A DNA stretch of 64,000 nt from Aphidius gifuensis (lineage: Eukaryota > Arthropoda > Insecta > Hymenoptera > Braconidae), in the NCBI RefSeq assembly GCF_014905175.1, contig NC_057791.1, forward strand, positions 5,146,001 through 5,210,000, given 5' to 3'. This document shows, in pieces, positions 13,754-25,840 of the stretch. The notes beneath the pieces are model-generated. The model saw only the letters and a program-made list of their open reading frames with translations. It did no database searches and was not told the DNA's origin. The position numbers were made by a program, and so were the translations under genes. Position 1 is the stretch's first letter; each line of letters starts with the position of its first letter.

Positions 13754-15346
13754 ATGGCAAGTACAAACAATATTAATTAACAAAACAAAAAATTATAAAT
13801 TTAATTTTACTATATTAATGCTAAAATAAAACTTGATATATAATTTGAAACAACGAAATAATTAATAATATAAATAAAAAACATAAAATGACAGTCATTC
13901 TAGGTTATAATTGTAAACAATAAATTAATAATAAATTATTAAATACAATAGGGTCAAAACCAGTCTGGTCCTGGTGGAGCTGGAGGTGAAAAAAAAGATG
14001 ATAAAGATAAGAAGAAGAAATACGAACCACCAATACCAACTCGTGTTGGAAAAAAGAAGCGTCGTACAAAGGGTCCTGATGTTGCATTGAAGCTTCCTCA
14101 AGTAACACCACATACAAGATGTCGATTGAAGCTTTTAAAATTAGAAAGAATCAAGGATTATTTATTGATGGAAGAAGAATTCATCAGAAATCAAGAACGT
14201 CTAAAACCACAAGAAGAAAAAAATGAAGAAGAAAGATCAAAAGTTGATGATTTACGTGGTACACCAATGTCTGTTGGTACACTTGAAGAAATTATTGATG
14301 ATAATCATGCAATTGTATCAACATCTGTTGGATCAGAGCATTATGTTTCAATATTATCATTTGTTGACAAAGATCAACTTGAACCTGGTTGTTCTGTTTT
14401 ACTTAATCATAAAGTTCATGCTGTTGTTGGTGTACTTGGTGATGATACAGATCCAATGGTAACTGTTATGAAACTTGAAAAAGCACCTCAAGAAACTTAT
14501 GCTGATATTGGAGGTAATTATTATTTCTTTTTAATACAAAAATTTTTCAACTTGAAAATATTTAATTTAATTATTTTTTTAATATTAGGTTTGGATACTC
14601 AAATTCAAGAAATAAAAGAGTCTGTAGAATTGCCATTAACTCATCCAGAGTACTATGAAGAAATGGGTATTAAACCACCAAAAGGTGTTATTCTTTATGG
14701 TCCACCAGGTACAGGTAAAACATTACTTGCAAAAGCAGTTGCTAATCAAACATCAGCAACATTTCTTCGTGTTGTTGGCTCTGAATTAATTCAAAAATAT
14801 CTTGGTGATGGTCCAAAACTTGTACGTGAATTATTTCGAGTTGCTGAAGAGCATGCACCATCAATTGTTTTTATTGATGAAATTGATGCTGTTGGAACAA
14901 AACGTTATGACAGTAATAGCGGTGGTGAACGTGAAATACAACGTACAATGTTGGAATTATTAAATCAACTTGATGGTTTTGATTCACGTGGTGATGTTAA
15001 AGTTGTTATGGCTACAAATAGAATTGAAACACTTGATCCAGCATTAATTCGTCCTGGTCGTATTGATCGTAAAATTGAATTTCCATTGCCTGATGAAAAA
15101 ACTAAAAGACGTATATTTAATATTCATACTAGTAAAATGACACTTGCACCAGATGTTAATCTTGCTGAATTAATTATGTCTAAAGATGATTTATCTGGTG
15201 CTGATATTAAGGCTATATGTACTGAGGCTGGTCTTATGGCATTACGTGAACGTCGTATGAAAGTTACAAATGATGATTTTAAAAAATCAAAAGAAAGTGT
15301 ACTTTACAGAAAAAAAGAAGGTTCACCAGAAGGTCTTTATTTGTAA
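13754..15346 (+). CDS. Rpt2: 26S proteasome regulatory subunit 4 (Rpt2, AAA ATPase)
   Basis: The model is 13754-13756 (the ATG alone), 13952-14513 and 14589-15346, giving 440 residues, the same length as the human protein. The first intron starts GCAAGT and ends TAG, so it is a GC-AG intron directly after the initiator codon. It is needed to give the conserved N-terminus MGQNQSG, whose Gly2 is N-myristoylated in this family. Visible landmarks are an OB-fold region, Walker A GPPGTGKT, Walker B IVFIDEID, the AAA second region of homology ending at RPGRIDRK, and the C-terminal GLYL, which is the HbYX-type tail that docks into the 20S ring and opens its gate. It is one of six ATPases that unfold substrates at the proteasome base. 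Without the tiny exon, no in-frame ATG gives the full N-terminus. Confidence 0.93.
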
Positions 15347-15506
15347 AATCATCATTTTTAATTATATTGAAAAAAAAAAAAAAAAACAAATACATTTATT
15401 AAAAATTTACAAAGTAACTGGTTTTTTTTTTTACATTTTTTTTTTTTTTTTTAAATAACGTGTGTCTTTGTAAGTTCAATAAAATAATTCATAACTATTA
15501 TTTATG

Positions 15507-16007
15507 TTATATATTTTTTTCTATGTTCATTTTTGCTAGATCAATATTTTTGTTTTTTAACAGAGGTAAAAAATAATCGTACAATTTATTTAGAATTTTG
15601 GTAGTGTGTTCTTTATGAAGTTCAATAGCTTGTGGATCCAAATTTTCAGAATTTTGCTCCAATTTACAAATATAACATGCTCCTCGTTTTGTTGTGTTTA
15701 ATATATCAATTATTTCTTGAGGATGTTGAGTGTCTTTTAGATAAAGATTTGCAATGGCTTTGTATTTTCCAAGGATAAATGCAATTTTAAAACCATCTAC
15801 GTAACCAATGTCAAAGTCTGATTGAAGTACTGTACTTGATCCTTCTTCTACTCCTTCTCTATAGCCTGTCTAAATTTTATTTTGTCATTATTACTGAATG
15901 ATTTATCAACAAATACAAGATGTACTTACTTTAATTGCAGCAGTAAATATTCTGTTCCATGATTTGGAACCAAGCTCCAGGCTTTCATCATCAGAATTAT
16001 GATCCAT
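15507..16007 (-). CDS. YAE1: YAE1 domain protein (Fe-S protein maturation adaptor)
   Basis: Two exons on the - strand, 16007-15930 and 15869-15507, splice in frame to about 146 residues. The start gives MDHNSDDESLELGSKSWN, and the donor is a clean GTAAGT. The diagnostic deca-GX3 segment crosses the exon junction: GYREGVEEG, then GYVDGFKIAFILGKYKAI, with Gly every four residues. YAE1, with LTO1, links the cytosolic iron-sulfur targeting complex to the ABC protein ABCE1/Rli1, which needs its clusters for ribosome recycling. A CYIC motif occurs in the less conserved C-terminal half. The gene is convergent with Rpt2 and separated from it by only about 160 bases. Both exons are too short to stand out as long open frames, so it is easily missed. 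Confidence 0.85.
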
Positions 16008-16884
16008 TGATAAACATTAACAAATGCAATAGATAATTGCTTGAGGTTAAATTGTAAGTATTTATATGCCTGATATGAAAAATAAAAACTCATTAAACTC
16101 TACTTGCTTCAGTGATATTTTTGTGGCTCCAAAAAAATAATTAAAAAAAACAGATAAAAGTTTATTTTGATAATAAATAAAATAGATATTATTCATCTAC
16201 AAAATGTAAACTTTATATTGTCAACATTGTCTTTTAAATTACAATGTTTACAACAACAACAATTACAGCTGTTTCTTTTTCTTTTTTTTTTTTTTTTTTT
16301 TTAAATGGCCTATCAAATGTTAGCAATATAAAAAAAAACAAAATGGATACATAAAAATTTGAGGTAAATATTAATTAGTGTCAATTAAATAAAATAGTCA
16401 TTAGCACAAATAGATTTAACTGATTATTATTAAATAAATGTTTATAATCATTTTATAATCATTAAAATTATATCTGTCGGTAAGTCATCGACAAATCGAC
16501 AATCTTTAAAGTTTGTAAAGTCTCTCATTTACATGCGTAAAAGTTACAACAATCAATTTTTGCGCTGTTGCTTGTAAAATGTAATGAAAAAAAAAAAAAA
16601 AAAAAAAAACAGAAAGTACTCGTCGAGTTCATCCTTAAGCTTCACACAAACATATTGGCGTTGTTATTTATTCTCTTTTTTTTCTCATTATTATTTATTT
16701 ATTTATTTTTTTTTAGTTCGTGATGTAACGGAAATAAATAAAAATAAAAACATAAAAATATTGATTTGTTATTAATAAAAATAGTGAGTTTACAAACTTG
16801 TGAATTATTCAAAGTGTATTGATTAATAATATTATTATATTTATTAATAATTATTTAACAAAAATATACATTGTGTTTTTAAAA
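16008..16884. other. Divergent intergenic region between YAE1 and AGAP
   Basis: Promoters of both flanking genes must lie here. A less AT-rich stretch at about 16470-16670 probably marks the transcription start area of the + strand gene. There are several A and T homopolymers over 15 bases. No other feature could be supported. Confidence 0.5.
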
Positions 16885-19372
16885 ATGACAACTGGACAAG
16901 ATCACTCATTGACAATACGTCAAGAAATTCAACGTTTCGAAAGTGTACATCCATCAATATACGCAATTTATGATTTAATTGATTTAATATCTGATACAAA
17001 TATATCAAAACAAATAAGAGAACATGTTGTCGCCATTGAAGGTAAGCTAATAATAATTATTAAAATAATTATTAATATTCATTAAATTGCGTTTTGTTTG
17101 TTTGAAGATTCATTTGTAAATAGTCATGAATGGACGTTATCAAGAAATGTACCAGAATTACATATTGGTATAATTGGTTCATGTGATTCTGGTAAATCAG
17201 CATTGGTACATAGATATTTAACTGGTTCATTTATGCATGAAGAATCACCAGAAGGTGGTAGATTTAAAAAAGAAGTATTTATCAATGAACAAAGTTATTT
17301 ATTGTTAATCAGAGATGAGGGTGGTGTACCAGAACAACAGGTTAATATAATAAATTTATTTAATTAATAAAATAATGATTTATATAAGTATTGACAATTT
17401 GCTGTTGGTTTTTCTTTTAGTTTACATCATGGATCGATGCAGTATTGATGGTTTTTTCGCTTGAAAATGAAGAAAGTTTTTCAGTACTTTGTAATTATTA
17501 CAATAAAATGTGTTTATTTAGAAATATGTCTGATGTGCCAAAAATACTTGTTGGTGTTCAAGATTCAATAAATGATACAAATCCTCGTGTTATTAAAGAC
17601 ATTCGTCCTCGTAAATTATCACTTGATTTACGATGTCCGTACTATGAAACTTGTGCAATATACGGTTTAAATGTTGATCGTGTATTTCAAGATGTATGTC
17701 AAAAAATTATTCAAAAAACAAAGCTATGTTTAAATGGTCAGCCTGAAAAATTAGTTGAAACAAGATATTCAACATTACCAGTTATAACAAAAACTGGAAA
17801 TTTACATTTAGCCAAAGAACAGGATAATCATTCAAAAATAATACAACATACTGATAAAAATGATGATTTTATACGTTCAAATAATCATGATGAACCAACA
17901 TCAAATGATACATCATTTCAGTATATACAAAATCCTCAAAATGAACTTCGTGCATCAATATTAACACCAACAACAAGTAGAAAATTTCGTAGAAAGTCAA
18001 ATATATTTACACCATCAAAAAAAGAAAAATATAATATGGGAGAAATGGGAGTAGGAAGAGAAATACCAGTTAAACAAGGTTATTTATTTAAACGTAGTAG
18101 TAAATCATTAAAAGAAAGAAAAAAAAAATATGTTACATTATTAGAAGATGGTAGATTAACATATCATTCAAGTCTTCATGATTATATGAATGATACAAAT
18201 GGTAAAGAAATACTTCTTCAATATGTTACTGTTAAAATACCAGGTAAAACACCAAAAGGTTCAAAACCAACAATAACAAATGATGATAATTTTGAATTTT
18301 CAATAATATCATTAGAAAATAAAAGTTGGAATTTTGAAGCTAATAATTTAGATGATCGTGATACATGGATATCAGCAATTGAACAACAAATATTAACAAG
18401 TTTACAAAATAGTGATGGTGGTGATAAAAAAAATGAAACAGATGCATTTAAAATGCATTGTATTAAAAATAAAGTATGTGGTAATGATTTATGTGCTGAT
18501 TGTGGTTCACCAAATCCTGATTGGGCTAGTTTAAATATTGGTATATTAGTTTGTATTGAATGTTCTGGTATACATAGAAATTTAGGTTCTCATATATCTA
18601 AAATAAGATCATTAGATTTGGATGATTGGTCAGCTGGACAATTAAGTGTTATGTTGGCAATGGGTAATGATATTGCAAATGGTATATGGGAATATGAACT
18701 TAATGGAAAAATTAAACCAACATCTGAATCACTTAGAGAAAAAAAAGAAGAATGGATTAGATGGAAATATGAAGACAGAGCATTTCTACCACCAGCTAAT
18801 AGTAGTATACCTATTGGAAAATTACTCATTGATTCTGTTTGTCGGTTAGTTTTTTTTTTTTTTTTTTACAACAAATAATTTTCTTATTTTTCATTGGATA
18901 ATTGTTGTTATTTATTTTATTTTTAGTGGTGATATGAGAGCTTTTACACTTTGTCTAGCAAGATGTACATATGAAGATATTAATATTTCAGTAAGCAATG
19001 ATGATTTAAGAACACCATTACATCTAGCCTGTGCAACTGGTAATCTAGCAATGGCTCAACTACTAATTTGGGTAAGTCAATTAAATTTTAAATACAAACA
19101 TAATATATTTATAATGAAAAATAATCATTATTTGTTTATAACAGCACAAAGCAAATCCACAAAATCTTGATCATGAAGGACGTACTTGTATGTCGTATGT
19201 CAAGGCATTGGAAAGAACACTTGACAATACTGCTGATTCATTGGAGATGAAAAAACTTATTGAAGTTCTTGAACAAGCAAGTCTCAAAAGTATGGATGAC
19301 AATGATACAACAAATGCATCAACAACACAACATCAACAACAACATCAACACAGTATTAATAAATTAGTTTAG
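16885..19372 (+). CDS. CenG1A: Centaurin-gamma / AGAP-type ArfGAP with GTPase-like, PH and ankyrin domains
   Basis: Five exons: 16885-17041, 17108-17340, 17421-18844, 18927-19071 and 19145-19372, for about 728 residues. The start MTTGQDHSLTIRQEIQ leads into the conserved FESVHPSIYAIYDLIDL segment. A Ras-like GTPase domain (about 70-215) keeps the P-loop GSCDSGKSALVHR. A PH domain lies at about 345-460. The ArfGAP domain at about 475-590 has the zinc finger CADCGSPNPDWAS...CIECSG and the following arginine region. Ankyrin repeats follow (TPLHLACATGNLAMAQLLI). The C-terminus is Gln/His-rich. AGAPs stimulate GTP hydrolysis on Arf proteins and work in endosomal traffic and actin control, and are linked to PI3K signalling. 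The earlier in-frame ATG at 16819 gives an Ile-rich, non-conserved extension, so 16885 is preferred. Confidence 0.92.
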
Positions 19373-19813
19373 ATAAACAAAAAACAAAACAACATGGTGT
19401 ACTTATTAGATAACAGGTAAAGTTGATAATATCAATTTAAAAATAATCTATATTTTTTATTTTAACAACATGTATATTTTTTTATTCATATATTATTTTT
19501 TAAATTAATGATATTTACAGATTAACTTTTAATTATTCAACAAGATCTGATTGCAAACAATTTTTTTTTTTTTTTTTTTTTTAAATGTAGTTACTATCAC
19601 AATTAGAGATTCATTATTTTTTAATTATATTTATACACATAATCAAGAAAGTAAATTGAAAGAAAAAAAAAAAAAATTAGTTAAAAGTGATATTTATGAT
19701 TTTTTAAAAAATTATTATAATTATATTAACGAGAGTGTATAATATTTACTGTCAATAATTAAAAAGTACAAAACACTCGATGTTAAAAACAAAAGAAAAA
19801 AAAAAATGTATAA
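19373..19813. other. Convergent 3' intergenic region
   Basis: 3' UTR sequence of the AGAP gene (+) and the lipase gene (-). A/T homopolymers dominate. Nothing else is seen. Confidence 0.6.
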
Positions 19814-21309
19814 TTAATTTAATTGTTGTTTTTTTGTTGTTAATACTCGTGACATTTTATTGTTGGCATCTGTGTCATTAAGACAAAATGGATAAATTCC
19901 AGATGTCATCATTGCAAAATTACCAGTTGCTGGATATTCATCAGTATCAAGACCGATTTTACTGCAAGTGTCAGCATTACATGAGTCTTTTATTATAAAT
20001 TTTTCGTAACGTAAATTAGATGATTCAGCATCATATCGATATCCCCACATATTACAATTTTCTCTAATTGCTGCTGCCATGTATCTTGGTGCACGTGAAT
20101 GACTGCATGTTGCCAAGTTATATAAAACTATTTTTTTCAAAATAATTATTAAGATTATTAGACGTTTGTGTTTTTTTAAAAATATTATTAACAGTTCTTA
20201 CTTGCAAGAGTTATATTTGGAACATCATAAAATGATTTGTACATAAAATTTTCACCATCTACAACACAATTTGGCTGAAATAATCCACCGTTTAAATAAA
20301 AATCAACAGTTCCAACACTTTTTGTTATTCCAAAACCTAAAAATGGCAAAAATGGTTTTCCATCTGTATGCAAAACATCAATAAAATTAGCATCAGTATC
20401 ATCAAGTCTTATTTTAGAATTTCTTCCTTGAAAACCAGGCTGTGCTGGATCCATTGCTGTTATTCTGTTTATTCCACTTATGTTTTTTCCAACGTATGAC
20501 ATAACATGAGAACCCAGACTATGACCCATTAAATGAAACTTTGAAATATCAGCAGCATTATTTATCATAAGATAACGAATCACCCTGTAATTATATATTT
20601 TTTTAATTAAATACTTTTTTTTCTTTTTTCATTTTATTTTTATTTTTAACACGACCTTGATATTTCAGCAGCAACAATTCGAGTATTTGATGAAGCACTG
20701 AAGTAAAAACCTGATGAACCTTTTGACCAATCGACACTAAAAAGATTTGCATCTTTCTGAAATTTTTATTATCAATTTCATTAATTATTTAAAAACTTGT
20801 TAATTAAAATTTTTTTTTATTGATTAATTTACTTGATATAATATTGCTTCTGTTAAATTTTTAAACCAGTTATTATTTGTGTCACTTGAATAACCGTGTG
20901 TTATAAAATACGTTGGTTTCGATGCATTAAATTGAACATTCATTTTTATATTTGGCCATGTTTCAACATAACTTTTGTTAGTCTCTCTAAAAATGAAAAA
21001 AAAAATAATCTAAAAGAGTTTTTCTGGGTTCTTTTATCGTTGTAATATTAACCTGTTGGAAAAATAAAATGTCGTGTTTACTTCCTGGGGACTATCAGGC
21101 ATTGGAAAAGGTCGAAGAATTTGAAACCAAGGATAATTATTATCAAAACATCCCAATTCGTTGTAACAAACTGTATCATTACCAAACGCTACGAAAAAAA
21201 AAAATGATTTAACACGTTTTATATTCAAAATAAAACTAAATTTCCTTGAAAAAAACTCACTTGCAATAACAGATTTAATATAAAACAGTATAAAAATTAA
21301 AAACAACAT
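19814..21309 (-). CDS. Secreted pancreatic-lipase-family lipase / phospholipase A1-like
   Basis: Six exons on the - strand: 21309-21261, 21188-21053, 20986-20833, 20756-20656, 20584-20202 and 20127-19814, for about 378 residues. The first exon is a signal peptide (LFLIFILFYIKSVIA). The mature start VCYNELGCFDNNYPW is typical of the AB-hydrolase lipase family. The nucleophile Ser is in GHSLGSHV, the acid in AMDPAQPGF and the His in CSHSRA, so the triad is complete. The lid region between the Asp and the His is short, which leans towards the insect phospholipase A1 group, but I cannot decide substrate from sequence. Many Cys residues suggest disulfides and secretion. The gene lies just downstream of Zwilch on the same strand, with no sign of a functional link. 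Confidence 0.88.
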
Positions 21310-21543
21310 TTTTAACAGTAAATTATTATTTTTTTTTAATGAAAATATAATTAAACAAAATCAAGCTTTCGATAATAAAAAAATTATAAATCTTTATTGT
21401 TTCACAATTTATAGTTGATTTAAATTAATGACAAAGCAAAAACTTTTGTATTTCAATAAATTTATATTCTGCATTTGATTGACCAAGAAAATTTCCATTG
21501 GTAATTTAGGCACTTTGTTTTTTTTTTATTTTAAAATTTATTA

Positions 21544-23819
21544 TTACATTGGTAAATTAAATTTAGCCATTGTTGTATATGCATTTGTTACGTAATAAAC
21601 TTCTCCATCTTCATCCTTGAAAACATCATCTACAAATAAATTAAATAATATTTAAATAATAGAAAAAATTTAATAACAGATAAAGCATTGAAAATAAATA
21701 AACTAACCATCTTTGTAAATATTTGGTGGAAATATTGGCATTTTACTGTAATGCACTGTTGTAATTAATTTTTCAATATTTTTATCAGTTGTCAATGTAC
21801 ACATCCATGATGTTGGCGATCTAAAAAAGAAAATAAATTAACAAAACAATTAAATTACCTATCAATTAAATAAATATTAATGCTTGATTTATTTGTTTTA
21901 CTTTCTAGCAACTTCTGAGATGAATATTTGTGGTGCTGGAACACTCAGTGTATAAATATTATTGTTATTTAAATCATCAAATTTAAGTGGTGATTGTGAG
22001 CCATGATAAATTTTTAATGCAGCTTCAAACAATGTATGTGAAATATCACAACGACAATTATCAAATTGTCCTTGAATTAAATTTAAAAATTCCAAAGACA
22101 TGTGAATTTGTGATAATGACATTAATTTATTTTTATATTTATCAATATCAAATTCACCACTGGCCAATGTTAAAAGTGTTTTTCTTGATTCATGAGCTTC
22201 CATGAGATTTGAACTTGATAATAAATACATAATATCTCTACTTATTTTTTCCATTCCAATATCAATAATAATTTCTAACGATAAACTTCCAGCAAGTTGT
22301 GGAACATTTGGTTTTTCATGATTAATATCAGCAACTAATTTTGCAAATCTCGTATCATCAAAACAATTTATTTGTGGCTTGTAATTTTTATCAACAATTT
22401 CTTCAAATATACAATGTATACAATCAATCATTGTTCTTGAATTATTTGAACAACGAATTATTTTCCAAATTTGATCAGTAAAATCTAAATTTTGTCGTTT
22501 ATCAAGTACCTTAACAAGATTCAACAATTTAATATCATTTTCTTCATCATTAGTTTCATCTGTTATTTGCAAATCTTCTATATCAATATAATTAATTTCT
22601 GATTCATCAATACCATCTAATAATAAACCACGTAATTTCATCATTATTTTATCAGAATTTTCATAATACGGTGTTGTAAAATCATTTGGTAAATTAAGTG
22701 GCATCACACTGTATCTTGATGCCATGTCTTTTTTTTTATAATTTTGAAGAATTGTTATGTATTTATTTAAAAGAATAATTTCATTCCATAAATCATATAA
22801 TGGACTTGTTTTTGATCCACTTACGATCTCCATAATCTAAAAATTATTTGCATTTTATTAATAAAATTTTAATGAGTATAATTTTAAATTAAAAAAAAGG
22901 ATAATTACAATATTGACAGATTCTGGTAATGATGGTGGTAAAAATGTAAATGAATTCCATTTAGCTTTAATCATTAAATATCCATTAAATTCATTTTTTG
23001 TTGTTTCATCAAAATCAATCATTTGATAACTTGTACCAAAAATTTCATAGACACTTGAAACAATAACATCAATATCTTTTGAACAACGATTTTTGTCATT
23101 TTTTAAATGATTTAACATTATGTTATCCATGTCAATATTGATGTTGTTTATATTTTTTTTTCCAGCTAATGATGCTTTCATTGTTACAAACCAATTTGGA
23201 ATTGAATTCATACCAATTAACACAATTGATTCTTCTTTGTCAACTGGTGTTACTAGACTAAATATTGGCTCTTTGCATGATGTCTCAATATCGTTATCCA
23301 AGTCATCTTGGAATTTGTTTAAAATCTCTCTGAAAAATTAAGTATTTTGTTAGTTAATTAATTAGTTTAACTGTTACTCATGACAATTTATCAAATAATA
23401 GTTTTAAAGATTAATTACAAAGCATCTAGTCTTAAAATTGGCTGATAAATTTCTTCATTAGATAACCAATTTCGCCTGATCTGGGTGATGGATGCATTGA
23501 AGCTGTCATCACCAAATGAATGCTCCAAAGGTGATCCAGTAACATCAAGATTTGTAATTTCTTCAAATACTTCATTCTTGATTGCTATTTTATCTAATTT
23601 TTTATTGGCACGTTCTTTATCCTTGAATTAATTATTTAAATTATTAATTTATAATTTATTTATATATTTAATGACACTTACAATTTTACAAACAAGTAGA
23701 ATTTTTGTTTTTTCACCAAGATGAGGAAATAGCCGATCTACAAATGATAAATCTGTTAATCTATTTGTAACTCCCTTGTTGAAGGTATGATCTGATAATA
23801 TGTCAATCAATCCAGGCAT
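21544..23819 (-). CDS. Zwilch: Kinetochore protein Zwilch (RZZ complex), with apparent frameshift
   Basis: Six exons on the - strand: 23819-23682, 23621-23419, 23329-22909, 22836-21902, 21822-21708 and 21629-21544, for about 632 residues if one base is restored. Family landmarks are the early YQPILRLDAL segment, KVLDKRQNLDFTDQIWKI, and PQLAGSLSLEIIIDIGMEKI, which match vertebrate Zwilch in order and spacing. Zwilch acts with Rod and Zw10 at unattached kinetochores, where it recruits dynein and spindle-checkpoint proteins. In exon 5 the frame from SPTSWMCTLTTDK meets a stop unless the A run at 21779-21785 (T7 on +) is changed by one base. The downstream frame then runs through the last intron in phase to YYVTNAYTT, which also aligns with the family C-terminus. 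So the break is more likely a sequencing or assembly error than decay, but a real mutation is not excluded. Confidence 0.87.
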
Positions 23820-24122
23820 TTTTAATTGTTGCTATTTTAACTATAAACTAAAATTCATCTGTAAACAAAAACAAAAAATGTGACAATAGCTGTTACGTTT
23901 GGTTACTGTGAGATGTCGCTAAACGTAGTAAAAACTACAGAGAAAAAATATTTAAAAAATATATATGTATTTTATAAGGGTAAAATATTTAATAATTATT
24001 TATCTATATTAAATATATATTTTTTTCAGCTTTAATTATGTTGATTTATATATTAATTCTTTTGTATTTAAATTTTAATAGGTAAGCAAAGAAGAATTAT
24101 CATTAAATTCATCATCAACAAA
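23820..24122. other. Divergent intergenic region
   Basis: Short region between the Zwilch start (-) and the decayed gene (+). A GC-richer patch at 23880-23940 is a likely promoter core. A TTTTAATAG acceptor-like site precedes the putative start at 24123. Confidence 0.4.
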
Positions 24123-25560
24123 ATGGCTAATAAAGATATAGCTTGTAAATTTACACCAACATCAGTTATTCAAAAATTGATACATGGACAGGAAAATGAG
24201 TCAATGACAGGATTTATACAGTTAAAACATTGTGTAACAGTTAACTATTATCATTATCATCTTGGTTATCAAGCCGATAAACTCCCTGGTGAAAATAATT
24301 TCTCCGTAAAACTCCGTAAAATTCCGGAAAACTCCGTATCACTCCGGAATTGGCCCATTAAAATTTTTCGGTCATTTTTTTTCCTTCTCTTTACACAGGA
24401 ATTCGAGTATTTTGGAATTGCAACCGATTTTTCGTATTTTTTCGAATTTTTTCTAAGTGAGCCAATTCCGGAATAATCCGGAGTAATCCGGAGAAACTCC
24501 GGAGAAATTCCGGAGAAACTCCCGAGAAATATTTCCACCAGGGCTTACTATACAAGTATCAAATAACACAAAAGGAGGACTTTTTCGTATAACATTTTTT
24601 GGAAAAAACGCTTGGAAATGGTCAAAAATATTAGACACTAATATGGTAATTATTATTATTATTATTATTATCATATTTTGGGGGTCTCATTCACTATCCA
24701 GAGATTCATAAATCAAGTAAAAAAAGTCCAGAAGTTATAGTTACTGAATATTCTGAAATTAATATTTTAAAAAAAGAGTTTTTTGAAGAAAAAATAGATA
24801 CTATTCCAACTTTCAACTCATTTTCAAAATCATCAAATAAAAAATGTTTAATCGAAATTGATAACCAGTTACATTATTTGGTTTTATATCAACTAAATTT
24901 ATTTATTTATTTATTTATTTTTCAGATGGAAAAGTTCAAGTTGTATACCTGGATGAAATGGAATCTCCTCCTGCCTCTCCTGACCGGGCTTCTCCACCTC
25001 CTCCTCCTTCCTGTCCACCTCCGTCTCTTCATCAGGATCCACCTGAAGTTATAATCCTGGATGAAATGGAATCTCCTCGCCAGGCTTCTCCACCTCTTTC
25101 TCCCTCACTTGGTATGATTGATGTACGTATTTGTGACGTTGTCAATTACTTGAATAAAAACCAGCTAGAAATCAAAGACGATATTCTTGACGAATTAAAA
25201 AAGAATAACAAAGTTCTTTTAGAGATTTAAAAAAAAGTAACAGTTGAACCATTACCATCATCATCACCAACTATACCATCATCATCACCAACTTTACCAT
25301 CAACATCATCATCAACATCATCATCAACATCATCATCATCATCATCATCATCATCAACTATACGACCAAAATTTACTGGTAATAAATGTGGAAAATCTTA
25401 TTCGAATCGTTGGAATCTGGAGCGGCATCAAAAAACGGCTCGAATTTGCAGTGCAGCATCAACAACAGTTCAATGTGAACACTGTGCAATAAGTGTATCA
25501 CGATTTGACTTGCTAAAAAGACATTATATAATAGCAGTTGCAAAAAAAGACACATTTAAC
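24123..25560 (+). pseudogene. Decayed gene with Pro-rich repeat and C2H2-like zinc finger
   Basis: I do not recognise this gene. A first coding stretch starts at 24123 (MANKDIACKFTPTSV), is interrupted by a foldback element at 24284-24543, and resumes in the same frame after the target duplication as far as a donor at 24646. An open stretch at about 24670-24905 has no AG acceptor before it. A third stretch (about 24925-25227) holds two copies of an LDEMESP motif in a Pro/Ser-rich context. It ends at an in-frame TAA at 25228. The same frame then continues with a Ser run and zinc-finger-like sequence: KCGKSYSNRWNLERH, where the first Cys of the finger has become Gly, and QCEHCAISVSRFDLLKRH. The insertion, missing splice sites, internal stop and lost zinc ligand together indicate decay. 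Alternatively part is a rapidly evolving live gene with a different exon structure. Confidence 0.5.
24284..24543. mobile_element. Foldback/MITE-like element, CCCTGG ends, 260 bp
   Basis: The element starts CCCTGGTGAAAATAATTTCT and ends with the near-complement GAGAAATATTTCCACCAGGG. It is filled with short CTCCG/CGGAG motifs that form an imperfect hairpin. A 2-bp CT duplication flanks it (24282-24283 and 24544-24545). Removing element plus one CT restores a continuous reading frame (ADKL then TIQVSNN), so it inserted into coding sequence. It has no protein of its own and is non-autonomous. Confidence 0.8.
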
Positions 25561-25840
25561 TGATGCTGCTGAACACCATGGAAAACAAAATAATTCACAT
25601 ACAACATTCATTAAACAAACAACAACAATATCCATTAACTTTTTTTAATTTACGTTTTTTTTTAACAATTATTAATTCTAATATGTGTGTTTCCATAAAT
25701 ACTAATATATAAACAAGATATTGGTGATGAAACAAAAGAAAAAATTATATTACTAAAAGCAACATCATGGCGTTATAGAACTGGTCAATATCATCGTAAT
25801 TATAAATTACATAATTTAGGATATGATAAACTTGAAATAT

